From: Gammaproteobacteria bacterium
Lineage (GTDB): Bacteria > Pseudomonadota > Gammaproteobacteria > SZUA-229
Direction of reading: 5' to 3'
Assembly (NCBI GenBank): GCA_026197015.1
Contig: JAPHRB010000045.1
Span: 1-13,885 of the forward strand
Length of the DNA: 13,885 nucleotides
Translations under genes and position numbers: made by a program
Part shown: one piece after another, positions 1 through 7,739 of the stretch
Layout: every line of letters begins with the position of its first letter
How positions within the stretch are numbered: position 1 is the stretch's first letter
The notes under the pieces: model-generated
Database searches by the model: none
What the model saw: the letters and a program-made list of their open reading frames with translations, nothing else
What the model was told of the DNA's origin: nothing

Positions 1-229
1 GGCCTGATTTCGAATGGGTGCCTTGTGTTTTACCCTTTAGAACCAGGCCTGGCAAGTCTGTAGAGCGAGTGCGGCTATTTTAACCGGACACTAGTGACGG
101 TCCTCTGTGGGAATGCATACTTAAAACAAATAATGATTGTGAATAACAGATTAACTCGAGCATGGGAACAATATAATGCGCCTGAACAGCGCTTTCCACC
201 GATGGAGATGCAGCAGAACAACTTACGTT
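1..229. other. Non-coding flank downstream of flgL
   Basis: This stretch follows the flgL stop codon, reading on the minus strand, and runs to the window edge. No reading frame in it carries a recognisable protein. A GTG-started frame at 94-321 exists on the plus strand, but it runs antisense into the flgL 3' end and has no convincing ribosome site. A 10-base palindrome, CCAGGCCTGG, lies at 43-52. A weak 4-5 bp GC stem lies around 178-191, with no T tract, so I cannot call a terminator for the flg transcript here. Nothing else is visible. Confidence 0.5.
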
Positions 230-1876
230 TTATATATACTCAAACAGACTTAAACTCTGGATACGTACAAAAGTTTGTTGGGCTACCTGCAGGTTGGTGG
301 TTTGAAACGTCATATTACTAATGGCTTCGTTAAGATCCAGATCTTCAATATCTGACCTCACTGCTTGCAGATGCACTGATTTGGCTTCGTTATCATCTAG
401 TTGACTATCAATAGAATTAAGACGCCCACCAATACTGGTTTGCACATTGATTATTTTATCCATTGACTGATCAATATTATTCAATGCATTATCAATTTTT
501 TGCGATAAAAATGAATCACTCGGCGCACCCGCCGCAAAATAAGCCGTGTCACCAACAATTGCTGATGTAATTGATGCGGACGATGCCACCGTATTACCGT
601 TGTTATTCAGTAACAACACAGCATCATTACCGGTATCAGTTAAGTTACTTAAATTTAGATTACTGAAAACTTCGCCGTTTCCACCATCGGTTCTAAATTC
701 AATCGCATTCGTTGTAGGGTTAACCTGAAAAGTAACACTCAAACCTGGCGTAGAACCATTTAATGTATAGGTTCCATCAAGATTGTCAGTCACACCGGCG
801 GCCACTAAAGCCGTTGTTAAATTTCCTGCTGTGGCCAGATCAGTTGCACCGGCGACAGCAGCTACATTGAGTGTAATACCGTCAAAATCCAGATCAAAAC
901 CAATTGCATCACCTGCGGCAAAACCATTCGCCAGATAGTCGCCACCAAAGTTACCGGTAATATCGCCTGTTCCCGGAGATTCAAGTTCTCTGATCAGATC
1001 ATTTATCGTGGTAAAAACATCCTGATAACGACTCGCCTCAACTGTAAACTCATCACCGGCTACCGGCGCCTGAGAAATCTGCACTTCAATACCATCAAAG
1101 GTAATTGAGTTTCCGTCATTATAGGGTCGGGGCGTTACACCTACTACTGCACCTGCCGTATTATCAAACACTTCATAATTATCTGCATCAATAAAACGAA
1201 TTGTATAATCGTGACTTTGAAATGCACTACGATCGATAACTGAACCGGTTGAAATTTTTCCTGTGCCCGCATTGGTGCGATTAACATCTACCGAAAAATC
1301 ACCATTACCTGTGCGAATCATTTGAAAAACTTCTGCACCTGAATTATTTGCAGTTACCTGACGGCTGCTACCAATCTGAATAGCTGACTGACCTTCATCA
1401 CCATTATATGTATAGTTACCCGCACCATCTGTTGTAAACGCCTGAGTTTTAGATTGAAAACCGGAGAAAATATAATCACCATTTTCATCTTTTGCATTTG
1501 CGTAATCAAAAAGCTCGGCTAATTTTTCTTTCATTTCACTGGCAATCGCCTGGTTACTTTCTAAATCATTTACACCAGTATTCGCTGCCTGAATAGACAG
1601 CTCACGCACACGTTGTAAAACAAGATTAGAACTGGTAAGTGTCGACTCTTCCAGGTTTAACTGCTGTGTTGCATAGTTTGCATTATCACCATACTGTTCA
1701 ATTTGACTTAACGCTTCATTTAAATCAACTATCCGCGCAGCACCACTCGGATCATCCGACGGTGACATTATTTTTTTACCCGCTGATATTTCATTTTGCA
1801 CCCGCAGCAGATCTTCCTGCTGCTGAAGAATATTTTGCAAACCCTGATTATGAATGAGTGCTGTAGATACTCGCAT
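230..1876 (-). CDS. flgL: Flagellar hook-associated protein 3 (FlgL), enlarged
   Basis: FlgL (HAP3) forms the second ring of the hook-filament junction, between FlgK and flagellin, and is exported by the flagellar type III system. The N-terminus is typical: MRVSTALIHNQGLQ, then a coiled-coil-forming helix with SAGKKIMSPSDDPSGAARI at about residues 31-49. The C-terminus, about 455-548, is also typical and ends LQVAQQTFVRIQSLSLFEYI, so the gene is complete. At 548 residues it is longer than the 317 of E. coli and the roughly 400 usual in polar-flagellated gammaproteobacteria. The excess is an inserted domain at about residues 309-443, homologous to one in FlgK. A beta module ending in GDEFTV lies at about 222-281. 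The ATG is only 2 bases after the flgK stop, with a weak GGTG ribosome site inside flgK, so translational coupling is likely. It is the last gene of the run. Confidence 0.96.
   Translation of the reverse strand: MRVSTALIHNQGLQNILQQQEDLLRVQNEISAGKKIMSPSDDPSGAARIVDLNEALSQIEQYGDNANYATQQLNLEESTLTSSNLVLQRVRELSIQAANTGVNDLESNQAIASEMKEKLAELFDYANAKDENGDYIFSGFQSKTQAFTTDGAGNYTYNGDEGQSAIQIGSSRQVTANNSGAEVFQMIRTGNGDFSVDVNRTNAGTGKISTGSVIDRSAFQSHDYTIRFIDADNYEVFDNTAGAVVGVTPRPYNDGNSITFDGIEVQISQAPVAGDEFTVEASRYQDVFTTINDLIRELESPGTGDITGNFGGDYLANGFAAGDAIGFDLDFDGITLNVAAVAGATDLATAGNLTTALVAAGVTDNLDGTYTLNGSTPGLSVTFQVNPTTNAIEFRTDGGNGEVFSNLNLSNLTDTGNDAVLLLNNNGNTVASSASITSAIVGDTAYFAAGAPSDSFLSQKIDNALNNIDQSMDKIINVQTSIGGRLNSIDSQLDDNEAKSVHLQAVRSDIEDLDLNEAISNMTFQTTNLQVAQQTFVRIQSLSLFEYI
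548..952 (-). other. Extra domain in FlgL, homologous to one in FlgK
   Basis: This covers roughly residues 309-443 of FlgL. It begins at NFGGDYLANG and lies between the ordinary FlgL sequence ending LIRELESPG and the C-terminal helix starting DSFLSQKIDNALNN. The same domain occurs in FlgK. The opening block (FlgL 310-337) matches FlgK 336-363 at 20 of 28 residues, and the block VTDNxDGTYTLxGxTPGxSxTF (FlgL 362-383) matches FlgK 394-415 at 17 of 22. A third, weaker block reads NLSNLTD. The content is glycine, asparagine and threonine rich, suggesting a beta-rich surface domain. Boundaries are approximate. Confidence 0.8.
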
Positions 1877-1878
1877 AA

Positions 1879-4233
1879 TTACACCGCGTTAAGTAATGAA
1901 TCAAATATTTCCTGTGATACCTGTATCACACGAGATAAAGCCTGATATGCCTGTTGATAACGAACTAAATTTGCCGCTTCTTCATCTAAATTAACACCGG
2001 AAACACTTTCCCGTCTCTCGAGTGCACCATTTAATAAACTTTCTTCAACTTCCAGACCAATTTTAACCTGTTGCGTGACAACACCCACGTTGGATGTTAA
2101 TGCCGTATACGACTGCTCAAATGTTGTATTACCATTATTAAGCACACCCGTAGTCTGTAACGAAGCAAGCAGTAATGCATTTCGGTTATCAGATGTAGCG
2201 CCCGCATTATCTTGCACTGTAAATGTATCACCTGGTATTGGCTCACCGGTTAACTGAACCTGCCAGCCATTTTGATTTACATTAATACCATTAAAATAAA
2301 CCACATCATTCTGCAACACCGTGCCGCTTGCACGATCAACTACATCAAATGTTCCAGACGGGTTTGCCGGATCAAAATAGATATCAACCGTATCGGTTAA
2401 ATCTCCATCTAAAACATCAGTCACTGTTGGTGAAGATATTTCAATAGAACCAATATTATTTATATTAGTCGTTGCACGTACCGGACCCGCTGCCGCTATT
2501 TGTGCCGTGTCAGTTAATAATGCCTGAAAACTCACGGCACCTGAATCAGTGGGGCGAATATAAAATGAATCACCTGCAGCAGCTACACCACCTGCTGTAA
2601 TTTCAAGTCCATCAACTGAAAATGGTCCAGCGCCTGTAGCCACCGTTACATTATCACTGAGCCTGACAACATTATAATTAACACCATCAAAACCAACTTC
2701 ATAATCTGAAACGGTTAGTGCGGATACATCGGTAATAGAAAAATTCATTACCCCTGTACCGGTATTGTTCTGGTTAGGTAAGGCAACTGTACTCGGCCCG
2801 ATAAAGGTTGCCGGGTTACCGCTGGATACCACCCCCGCTGTTGCACGTGTACTACTTGAACCAAGCGCCGACAAAGTTAATGTTGCGTTATTCGTAGCAC
2901 CATCAGTAATATTGCTAATCGCGAGATTATTACCTAAAGGGCTCGGCCCACCTGCCGTCTCAAACTTTATATTACTACCATAAAGCTCAAACGTCATACT
3001 CACACCCGGGGTTGTTCCCGCTAACGTATAAGTGCCGTCCGCATTATCGGTTACATTGGCATCATTATTGATGCCCGTTGCACCAAACAATAATCCATTT
3101 GCGATATCCTGATTCGTATCTCCCACCTGAACCGTATAAGCTGTGTTTACTGTACGCCCATCAAACTGTAAATCGAAACTGATGGTTTCACCTACCGCCA
3201 AACCGTTAGCCAGGTAATCACCACCAAACTGTGCCTGTAAATGGCCTGTACTCACGGTGCTAAACTGATTACCACCAAAATCACCATTTAAGTCATAACC
3301 CTGAGTATGCTGGGCGTTCATAGACTCCGCTACTGATATAGCCAAAAGCCCCATACGATTCTGAGTATCATTTAAAAAACTGTCTCTTACATCCAGTAAA
3401 CCACCCAGGTCACCACCGACCAGTGAGTCGGTTACATCAACCGTGCCGGCACTACTTTGCATGCCAACTGAAATTCTGTCAGGCTGCGCCGCATCCTGCT
3501 GAGCAACTAAGGTTGAAACTGTTGAACCTGAAACCAGTAACTGACCTGTACCTACAAGTACATTTAAATTTCCATCGTCCTGCTCGACGACCGTAACAGC
3601 CACTTTTTCAGATAACCTTTTTAATAAAGCGTCACGTTGATCAAGCAAATCACTGGGGCGATCTCCTACCGCACTCACACTACTTATTTGCTCATTAAGA
3701 CTTGCAAGCTCGGTAGTTATTGAGTTTATTTCACTAATTTCTGCACGAACACTCAGATTAATTTCAGACTCAAGGGCCTGAAGCTCGCTACCAATAGAAG
3801 CAAAACTCTGTTCCAGAATTTCTGCTGAACCCAGTAAAGCAACCCGTGGTGCATTTGCCGAAGGGTCATTGGCAACATCATTCAGAGCATTAAAATAATT
3901 ATCTAATGCGGGCATCAAACTGGATTGCTCATCAGCCACAATACTTTCAACACGCACAGCATAGGATTCAAACGTATCCAGACGCCCTACATTAGAAGTA
4001 CTATCACGGATGCTGAGGCTGTTAAACTCGTCAATAATTCGATTAACCGACGTTAAATCAACACCTTGCCCAAAAAATGCAGGGCCTTCACGTAGTGGAT
4101 TACGTGCATCAAGCTCAGCACGCTGACGTGTATAGTTCTCATTGCCAACATTAGCAATGTTCTGAGATGTTGTCGCCAGTGCACCCTGATAGGCGCTTAA
4201 GCCACTTACAGATATATTGAGTAAATCAGGCAT
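1879..4233 (-). CDS. flgK: Flagellar hook-associated protein 1 (FlgK), enlarged
   Basis: FlgK (HAP1) is the first junction protein on the hook tip. The N-terminus MPDLLNISVSGLSAYQGAL with TTSQNIANVGNENYTRQRAE (residues 21-40) is the standard rod/hook/HAP export and assembly region. The C-terminus, about 720-784, with VNLDEEAANLVRYQQAYQA, is the standard HAP1 end. The middle holds QGYDLNGDFGGNQF (311-324), then an added domain at about 335-470, then two beta modules at about 498-561 and 613-676, each ending in a GDxF motif. At 784 residues it exceeds the 547 of E. coli; without the added domain it would be near 650, the size usual in Pseudomonas-like relatives. The start has a good ribosome site (AGGAAGTGAGG) in the 98-base gap after flgJ. 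No sigma-54 or sigma-28 promoter was found in that gap, so flgK probably depends on transcription from flgI. Confidence 0.96.
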   Translation of the reverse strand: MPDLLNISVSGLSAYQGALATTSQNIANVGNENYTRQRAELDARNPLREGPAFFGQGVDLTSVNRIIDEFNSLSIRDSTSNVGRLDTFESYAVRVESIVADEQSSLMPALDNYFNALNDVANDPSANAPRVALLGSAEILEQSFASIGSELQALESEINLSVRAEISEINSITTELASLNEQISSVSAVGDRPSDLLDQRDALLKRLSEKVAVTVVEQDDGNLNVLVGTGQLLVSGSTVSTLVAQQDAAQPDRISVGMQSSAGTVDVTDSLVGGDLGGLLDVRDSFLNDTQNRMGLLAISVAESMNAQHTQGYDLNGDFGGNQFSTVSTGHLQAQFGGDYLANGLAVGETISFDLQFDGRTVNTAYTVQVGDTNQDIANGLLFGATGINNDANVTDNADGTYTLAGTTPGVSMTFELYGSNIKFETAGGPSPLGNNLAISNITDGATNNATLTLSALGSSSTRATAGVVSSGNPATFIGPSTVALPNQNNTGTGVMNFSITDVSALTVSDYEVGFDGVNYNVVRLSDNVTVATGAGPFSVDGLEITAGGVAAAGDSFYIRPTDSGAVSFQALLTDTAQIAAAGPVRATTNINNIGSIEISSPTVTDVLDGDLTDTVDIYFDPANPSGTFDVVDRASGTVLQNDVVYFNGINVNQNGWQVQLTGEPIPGDTFTVQDNAGATSDNRNALLLASLQTTGVLNNGNTTFEQSYTALTSNVGVVTQQVKIGLEVEESLLNGALERRESVSGVNLDEEAANLVRYQQAYQALSRVIQVSQEIFDSLLNAV
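2824..3231 (-). other. Extra domain in FlgK, homologous to one in FlgL
   Basis: This covers roughly residues 335-470 of FlgK. It begins at QFGGDYLANG, shortly after the GGNQF motif, and ends before LPNQNNTGTGVMNF, where ordinary FlgK sequence resumes. It aligns along its length with FlgL residues 309-443. DNA similarity also remains: plus-strand bases 3189-3228 and 910-949 match at 32 of 40 positions by hand count, although the wider region has diverged. This suggests duplication or recombination from one hook-associated gene into the other, some time ago. Boundaries are approximate. Confidence 0.8.
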
Positions 4234-4293
4234 AACGCCTCACTTCCTATTTTACAGTGTTGATTCTTTACAACCGCTTTCCTGCGTGAGAAG

Positions 4294-4324
4294 CAGATGT
4301 TTAATTAAAAACAATAAACATCTG
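4294..4324. other. Inverted repeat in the flgJ-flgK gap
   Basis: CAGATGTTTA (4294-4303) and TAAACATCTG (4315-4324) form a perfect 10-bp stem with an 11-base AT-rich loop, starting 7 bases downstream of the flgJ stop. There is no T run after the stem on the minus strand, so it is not a classical terminator. A role in mRNA processing or stability between flgJ and flgK is possible but is inference. Confidence 0.4.
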
Positions 4325-4331
4325 TTATCAC

Positions 4332-5306
4332 TCAGGTTAGCGGCACTTTATTCAAAGCCTTTAATTCAGAGACTTTAGTTTGCAATTCTTCACTTGCACG
4401 TATTCGATTAATTTTGCTGGCATAGTCAGGGTCCGTCGCATAACCTGCACGCTGCAATTCGCTTGCATATGATGAAGGATCATATCCGTGCTCTAATGCT
4501 TTTTGATAACGAGGGTTTTCCATTATGAAACTGGTATAATCGTCAAATGCCTGCGAAACCGAATCATATGTACGAAACGCGGCCTTCTCATGTTGCATCA
4601 CACCATGGCGAAATTCACGCGTGGTAATTTCTACCTTATCTCCGCTCCAACGCTGATCTGCTTTAATGCCAAATAAATTAAAACTATTAGATCCATCTGT
4701 TTTAACCGGCAGGTGTTCACCCCAGCCTGTTTCCAGTGCTGACTGTGCCATCAATACTTCAGCATCCACACCTAACTTTTCAGAGGCACGTAATGCATGT
4801 GGCCACACATCTTCTATAAACGCCTGCTTTGAATTCCATAAATTTTTATCCTCTGTATCCACTTGCGCTTTTTGCTGTGGCTGTGTATCTGCAGTTACTG
4901 CAAAAAAATCACTACGTAATCTGGATACGCTGACATTGCTTTTTGAATAAGGTATTACGGGTCTGGGGTTATTTATATAATCTTCAATAGCTTTTTCATT
5001 TATATCGGACTCAGGCATACCACCTAACTGTCGCTCAATAACATTCGCCAGCCCGATGCCTCTACCATTCGCAATTTCTGTACTCAATTGTTTGTCATGC
5101 ATATCCTGATACATTTTTTCAGACTTACTACCAAACAATTCATTTTCAGGAACCGTATCCCGCATGCTCTTAAGCATCATTTTTATAAATAACGATTCAA
5201 ACTGTTTAGCGACTTCTTTAATTGCTTCCGGGCTTTGCTCGCGCGCACCTTTTTTAAGATGAGCCAGTGACTGAAAGTCATTAACTACTGCAGAGTCCGT
5301 AATCAT
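4332..5306 (-). CDS. flgJ: Rod-cap protein and peptidoglycan hydrolase FlgJ
   Basis: FlgJ is the rod scaffold/cap and opens the cell wall for the growing rod in the periplasm. The N-terminal rod-binding domain spans about residues 25-95 (VAKQFESLFIKMMLKSMRDT, then GRGIGLANVIERQL). A linker rich in S, Q and D runs from about 100 to 155. The C-terminal glucosaminidase-type muramidase domain occupies about 160-315, with AQSALETGWGEHLP (187-200), whose E192 is the likely catalytic glutamate, followed by NSFNLFGIKA (207-216) and AFDDYTSFI (253-261). At 324 residues it matches the two-domain form of gamma- and betaproteobacteria (313 in E. coli); many other bacteria lack the second domain. The ATG directly abuts the flgI TAG with no spacer and only a weak ribosome site, which suggests coupled translation. 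Confidence 0.96.
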   Translation of the reverse strand: MITDSAVVNDFQSLAHLKKGAREQSPEAIKEVAKQFESLFIKMMLKSMRDTVPENELFGSKSEKMYQDMHDKQLSTEIANGRGIGLANVIERQLGGMPESDINEKAIEDYINNPRPVIPYSKSNVSVSRLRSDFFAVTADTQPQQKAQVDTEDKNLWNSKQAFIEDVWPHALRASEKLGVDAEVLMAQSALETGWGEHLPVKTDGSNSFNLFGIKADQRWSGDKVEITTREFRHGVMQHEKAAFRTYDSVSQAFDDYTSFIMENPRYQKALEHGYDPSSYASELQRAGYATDPDYASKINRIRASEELQTKVSELKALNKVPLT

Positions 5307-6416
5307 CTAAATCACTATCAGCTCAGCAGTTAATGAACCTGATGTTTTTAATGCTTCCAACATGGCAACTAAATCGCCCGGTGCAGCACCGACCCGGTTT
5401 ACCGCATCAACCAGCTCTCTTAAACTGATACCTGGACGGAATAAAAACATACGTGAATTCTGCTGTTCAATATCAATTCGATCACGACCAACAACCGCTG
5501 TTGTTCCCTGATTAAAGGAACCGCCTGGCTGACTCACAATTGGGTCAGCGGTAACACTCACCACCAGATTACCGTGAGCCACCGCCGCACGTTTCACACG
5601 CACATCGTCAGTGATAACAATGGTGCCAGTACGTGAATTAATAACAATTCTGGCCGGCGCACTATCTGGCGACACCTTCAAATTCTCAAGAAAAGAAACA
5701 AATTCAACTTTCTGAGTAGTTGTAGGCGGGGTTAAAACCTGGATCGAAACTGAATCCAGTGCATGTGCACTGTCCGGGCCTAATTCATTATTAATGGCCT
5801 GCACTACCCGATTTGCCGTTGTAAAGTCACCCCGATTTAAATTAAAAACAATTTTATTCATATCCGCAAACGGATTAGGCACCTCACGCTCAATGGTCGC
5901 TCCGCTGGGAATTCGCCCAACACTAGGCACATTAACCGTTACCTTAGAGCCGTCACTGCCGGAAATACCAAAACCACCGACTATCAGGTTGCCCTGTGCA
6001 ACGGCATATATCTTTCCATCAACGCCCTTAAGGGGGGCCATTAATAAACTCCCCCCACGCAGACTTTTTGAGTTACCTAAAGAGGAAACCGTGACATCAA
6101 TTTTCTGACCCGGTTTACTAAATGGGGGTAAATCAGCATGTATTGCGACAGCGGCAACATTTTTCAGCTGAGGCGTGACACCCACCGGCAATACTATGCC
6201 GTATTGCTGCAGCATGTTTTTAAAACTTTGTACGGTAAAAGGGGTTTGTGAAGTCTGATCACCGGTTCCATCAAGGCCAACAATAAGCCCATAACCCACC
6301 AGAATGTTGTCTCGCACCCCCGCCACACTTGCTATATCTTTAATTCGCTCAGCTGACGCATTAAACGGAATCAAGATTATGAATAATAATGGTAATAAAC
6401 ACCGTTGCCAAAACAT
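5307..6416 (-). CDS. flgI: Flagellar P-ring protein FlgI
   Basis: FlgI polymerises around the rod in the peptidoglycan layer as the P-ring bushing. It begins with a Sec signal peptide of about 22 residues (hydrophobic LLPLLFIILIPF, cleavage after NASA). The mature protein starts ERIKDIASVAGVRDN and continues with the family signature LVGYGLIVGLDGTGDQ. The C-terminus is MLEALKTSGSLTAELIVI. I chose the ATG at 6416 (369 residues). A GTG at 6422 would add two codons but would abut the GGAGAG ribosome site, whereas that site is 5 bases from the ATG. It is cut off from flgH by the DsrE-like gene on the other strand and has its own sigma-54 promoter candidate upstream. Confidence 0.97.
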   Translation of the reverse strand: MFWQRCLLPLLFIILIPFNASAERIKDIASVAGVRDNILVGYGLIVGLDGTGDQTSQTPFTVQSFKNMLQQYGIVLPVGVTPQLKNVAAVAIHADLPPFSKPGQKIDVTVSSLGNSKSLRGGSLLMAPLKGVDGKIYAVAQGNLIVGGFGISGSDGSKVTVNVPSVGRIPSGATIEREVPNPFADMNKIVFNLNRGDFTTANRVVQAINNELGPDSAHALDSVSIQVLTPPTTTQKVEFVSFLENLKVSPDSAPARIVINSRTGTIVITDDVRVKRAAVAHGNLVVSVTADPIVSQPGGSFNQGTTAVVGRDRIDIEQQNSRMFLFRPGISLRELVDAVNRVGAAPGDLVAMLEALKTSGSLTAELIVI

Positions 6417-6454
6417 TGGCACTCTCCAGGTAATTAGATCTCTATCTGTATTAC

Positions 6455-6471
6455 TGCAAAAGTAGGGCCAA
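6455..6471 (-). promoter_or_regulatory. Sigma-54 promoter for flgI-flgJ-flgK-flgL
   Basis: On the minus strand the site reads TTGGCCCTACTTTTGCA. It has the invariant GG, exactly ten bases, then GC, and fits the YTGGCACGNNNNTTGCW consensus with CCC in place of CAC. The expected start is near 6444, giving a leader of about 28 bases before the flgI ATG with the ribosome site inside it. Sigma-54 with an FlrC/FleR-type activator drives hook and basal-body operons in polar-flagellated gammaproteobacteria, so the placement fits. No activator-binding site was identified. Confidence 0.72.
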
Positions 6472-6551
6472 CCTCATTTTTTATAATATTTATGCAAAAT
6501 TTAGTAATTTAAGCTAAGATTTATAGACTGCTTACTCAGGTGATAACTGAA

Positions 6552-6974
6552 ATGAAGTACTTTAATTTTGTAATAAAAGCGTTTGCTGCTTTGTTAATAA
6601 TATCAGTTCTTACAGGCAGTCCGTTATATGCACAAGCAACAGATAAAGTAGTTCTACACATTAGTAACCCATTAAAAATGACCATGCTGGTTAATAATAT
6701 TAAAAACCTCAGAAAGATGTTAGAGAAAGACGCTCTGATTGCTGTTGTTGTTAACGGACCGGCTGTTGCCAGATTTTCTACTTCGTTTTCTTCCCGAAAA
6801 CAGTTAGATGAAATTTTGCAGCAAGATGCTGATGTAAGTGTTTGCTCTTTTGCGTTAAAAAACAAAAACATTTCTAAAGAACAATTATTTGAGGGGGTTT
6901 ATTATCTTGAGGACGGAGGGGTATCCAGGCTAGTTAAACTTCAACAACAGGGTTATGCTTATATCAAGCCATAA
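6552..6974 (+). CDS. Exported DsrE/DsrF-like small protein
   Basis: This 140-residue protein is encoded opposite to all its neighbours. It has an N-terminal signal peptide (hydrophobic stretch about residues 7-22, likely cleavage after SPLYA), so it is probably periplasmic. The mature part resembles the DsrE/DsrF-like fold: VVLHIS strand (33-38), AVVVNGPAV (64-72), VSVCSFALKNKNIS (95-108) with one cysteine at 98, then GVYYLEDGGVSRLVKLQQQG and a YAYIKP end. Family members in this alpha/beta fold include sulfur-relay proteins such as DsrE and TusD; exported homologues are mostly uncharacterised, so I infer no reaction. The ATG at 6552 has AGGTGA 8 bases upstream; a GTG at 6540 is less likely. 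A TATAAT at 6482-6487 is a possible -10 box without a clear -35. It converges with flgH and diverges from flgI. It is not a known flagellar gene. Confidence 0.85.
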   Translation: MKYFNFVIKAFAALLIISVLTGSPLYAQATDKVVLHISNPLKMTMLVNNIKNLRKMLEKDALIAVVVNGPAVARFSTSFSSRKQLDEILQQDADVSVCSFALKNKNISKEQLFEGVYYLEDGGVSRLVKLQQQGYAYIKP

Positions 6975-6976
6975 TG

Positions 6977-7014
6977 TAATGCAGACTTAACTTCCCTGTT
7001 TATGAACTGCATTA
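6977..7014. terminator. Possible bidirectional stem-loop between converging genes
   Basis: TAATGCAG (6977-6984) pairs perfectly with CTGCATTA (7007-7014) across a 22-base loop in the 65-base space where the DsrE-like gene and flgH converge. No strong T tract follows on either strand, so termination is only a guess from the position. A TTTTTTT run directly after the flgH stop on the minus strand has no obvious stem before it. Confidence 0.25.
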
Positions 7015-7039
7015 AATCTATTATTTCAAACTAAAAAAG

Positions 7040-7723
7040 TTAAAACGGCCACCATTTACCATTCATAAACTGACCAAACCAGCCTTGCGTATTGGCATCT
7101 GCGAGGAAACCTTCGCCACTATATGCAATTTGTGCATCTGCCAGTTTTGAAGATGGCAATGTATTGTTTGGTGACACATCATTAGGCCGAACAACTCCCG
7201 CAATGCGTATATATTCTTTACCCTGATTTAAAGTAAACCACTTCTCACCCTGCACAACCAGATTACCATTAGGTAATACATCAACCACCGTTACGGTAAT
7301 TTCACCTGTTAAACTATTACTTTGAGAACTATCTGCCTCACCTGAAAATTCACGCTCTGGCGCCACGTTAAATTCCAGAACATTATTCCCCTTGAACGTT
7401 GGCTGTACACCGAACAGAGTGGGATTAGCTGTAGCCAGATCATCTTCTTTCTTTGTGCTGGTACCGGCTTTTTTGCTGGCACTGGTTTTTTCATTTAGTA
7501 GAATAGTTAATACATCACCAATATTGTGAGGTTTAGGATCCTCATATAACAAAACGCCACGAGAACTAAATAACGAACCACTTTGATAGGTTATCGGTTG
7601 TGGTGCCACTGGTCTTACTATCGGTTGAAAATCAGCAAGCTCCTGAGGTTTTACATTGCAACCTGAAACAGACTGTATTGCTATCGCAAGTAGCGAGAAT
7701 TTTATTAATTGCTGGTTATTCAT
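7040..7723 (-). CDS. flgH: Flagellar L-ring lipoprotein FlgH
   Basis: FlgH forms the L-ring in the outer membrane around the distal rod. The protein has a lipoprotein signal ending VSGC, with the lipidated cysteine at residue 22. The conserved core follows: GSLFSSRGVLLYEDPKPHNIGDVLTILL (about 48-75), GEITVTVVDVLPNGNLVVQG and GEKWFTLNQGKEYIRIAGVVRP. It ends NGKWWPF. I chose the ATG at 7723 (227 residues, 232 in E. coli) because GGTGA lies 5 bases upstream. The ATG at 7735 adds only MVNR, has no ribosome site and lies right beside the repeat element. Its usual partner flgI no longer follows directly. Confidence 0.95.
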   Translation of the reverse strand: MNNQQLIKFSLLAIAIQSVSGCNVKPQELADFQPIVRPVAPQPITYQSGSLFSSRGVLLYEDPKPHNIGDVLTILLNEKTSASKKAGTSTKKEDDLATANPTLFGVQPTFKGNNVLEFNVAPEREFSGEADSSQSNSLTGEITVTVVDVLPNGNLVVQGEKWFTLNQGKEYIRIAGVVRPNDVSPNNTLPSSKLADAQIAYSGEGFLADANTQGWFGQFMNGKWWPF

Positions 7724-7739
7724 TCTATTCACCATATTG

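Noticed and set aside
94..321. Plus-strand frame of 75 codons beginning with GTG near the left edge
   Set aside because: About 40% of it is antisense to the conserved FlgL C-terminus, there is no convincing ribosome site, and the product resembles nothing known.
4234..4331. A sigma-54 or sigma-28 promoter for flgK-flgL
   Set aside because: No GG-N10-GC site and no GCCGATAA-like -10 box could be found on the minus strand of this gap.
4666..6108. Plus-strand open frames of 94 and 104 codons opposite flgJ and flgI
   Set aside because: They are antisense shadows of strongly conserved genes, with no ribosome sites or family features.
6536..6871. Minus-strand 111-codon frame opposite the DsrE-like gene, which would keep all genes co-directional
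   Set aside because: The plus-strand frame has a signal peptide, a ribosome site and DsrE-like sequence; the minus frame has none of these and looks like its reverse shadow.
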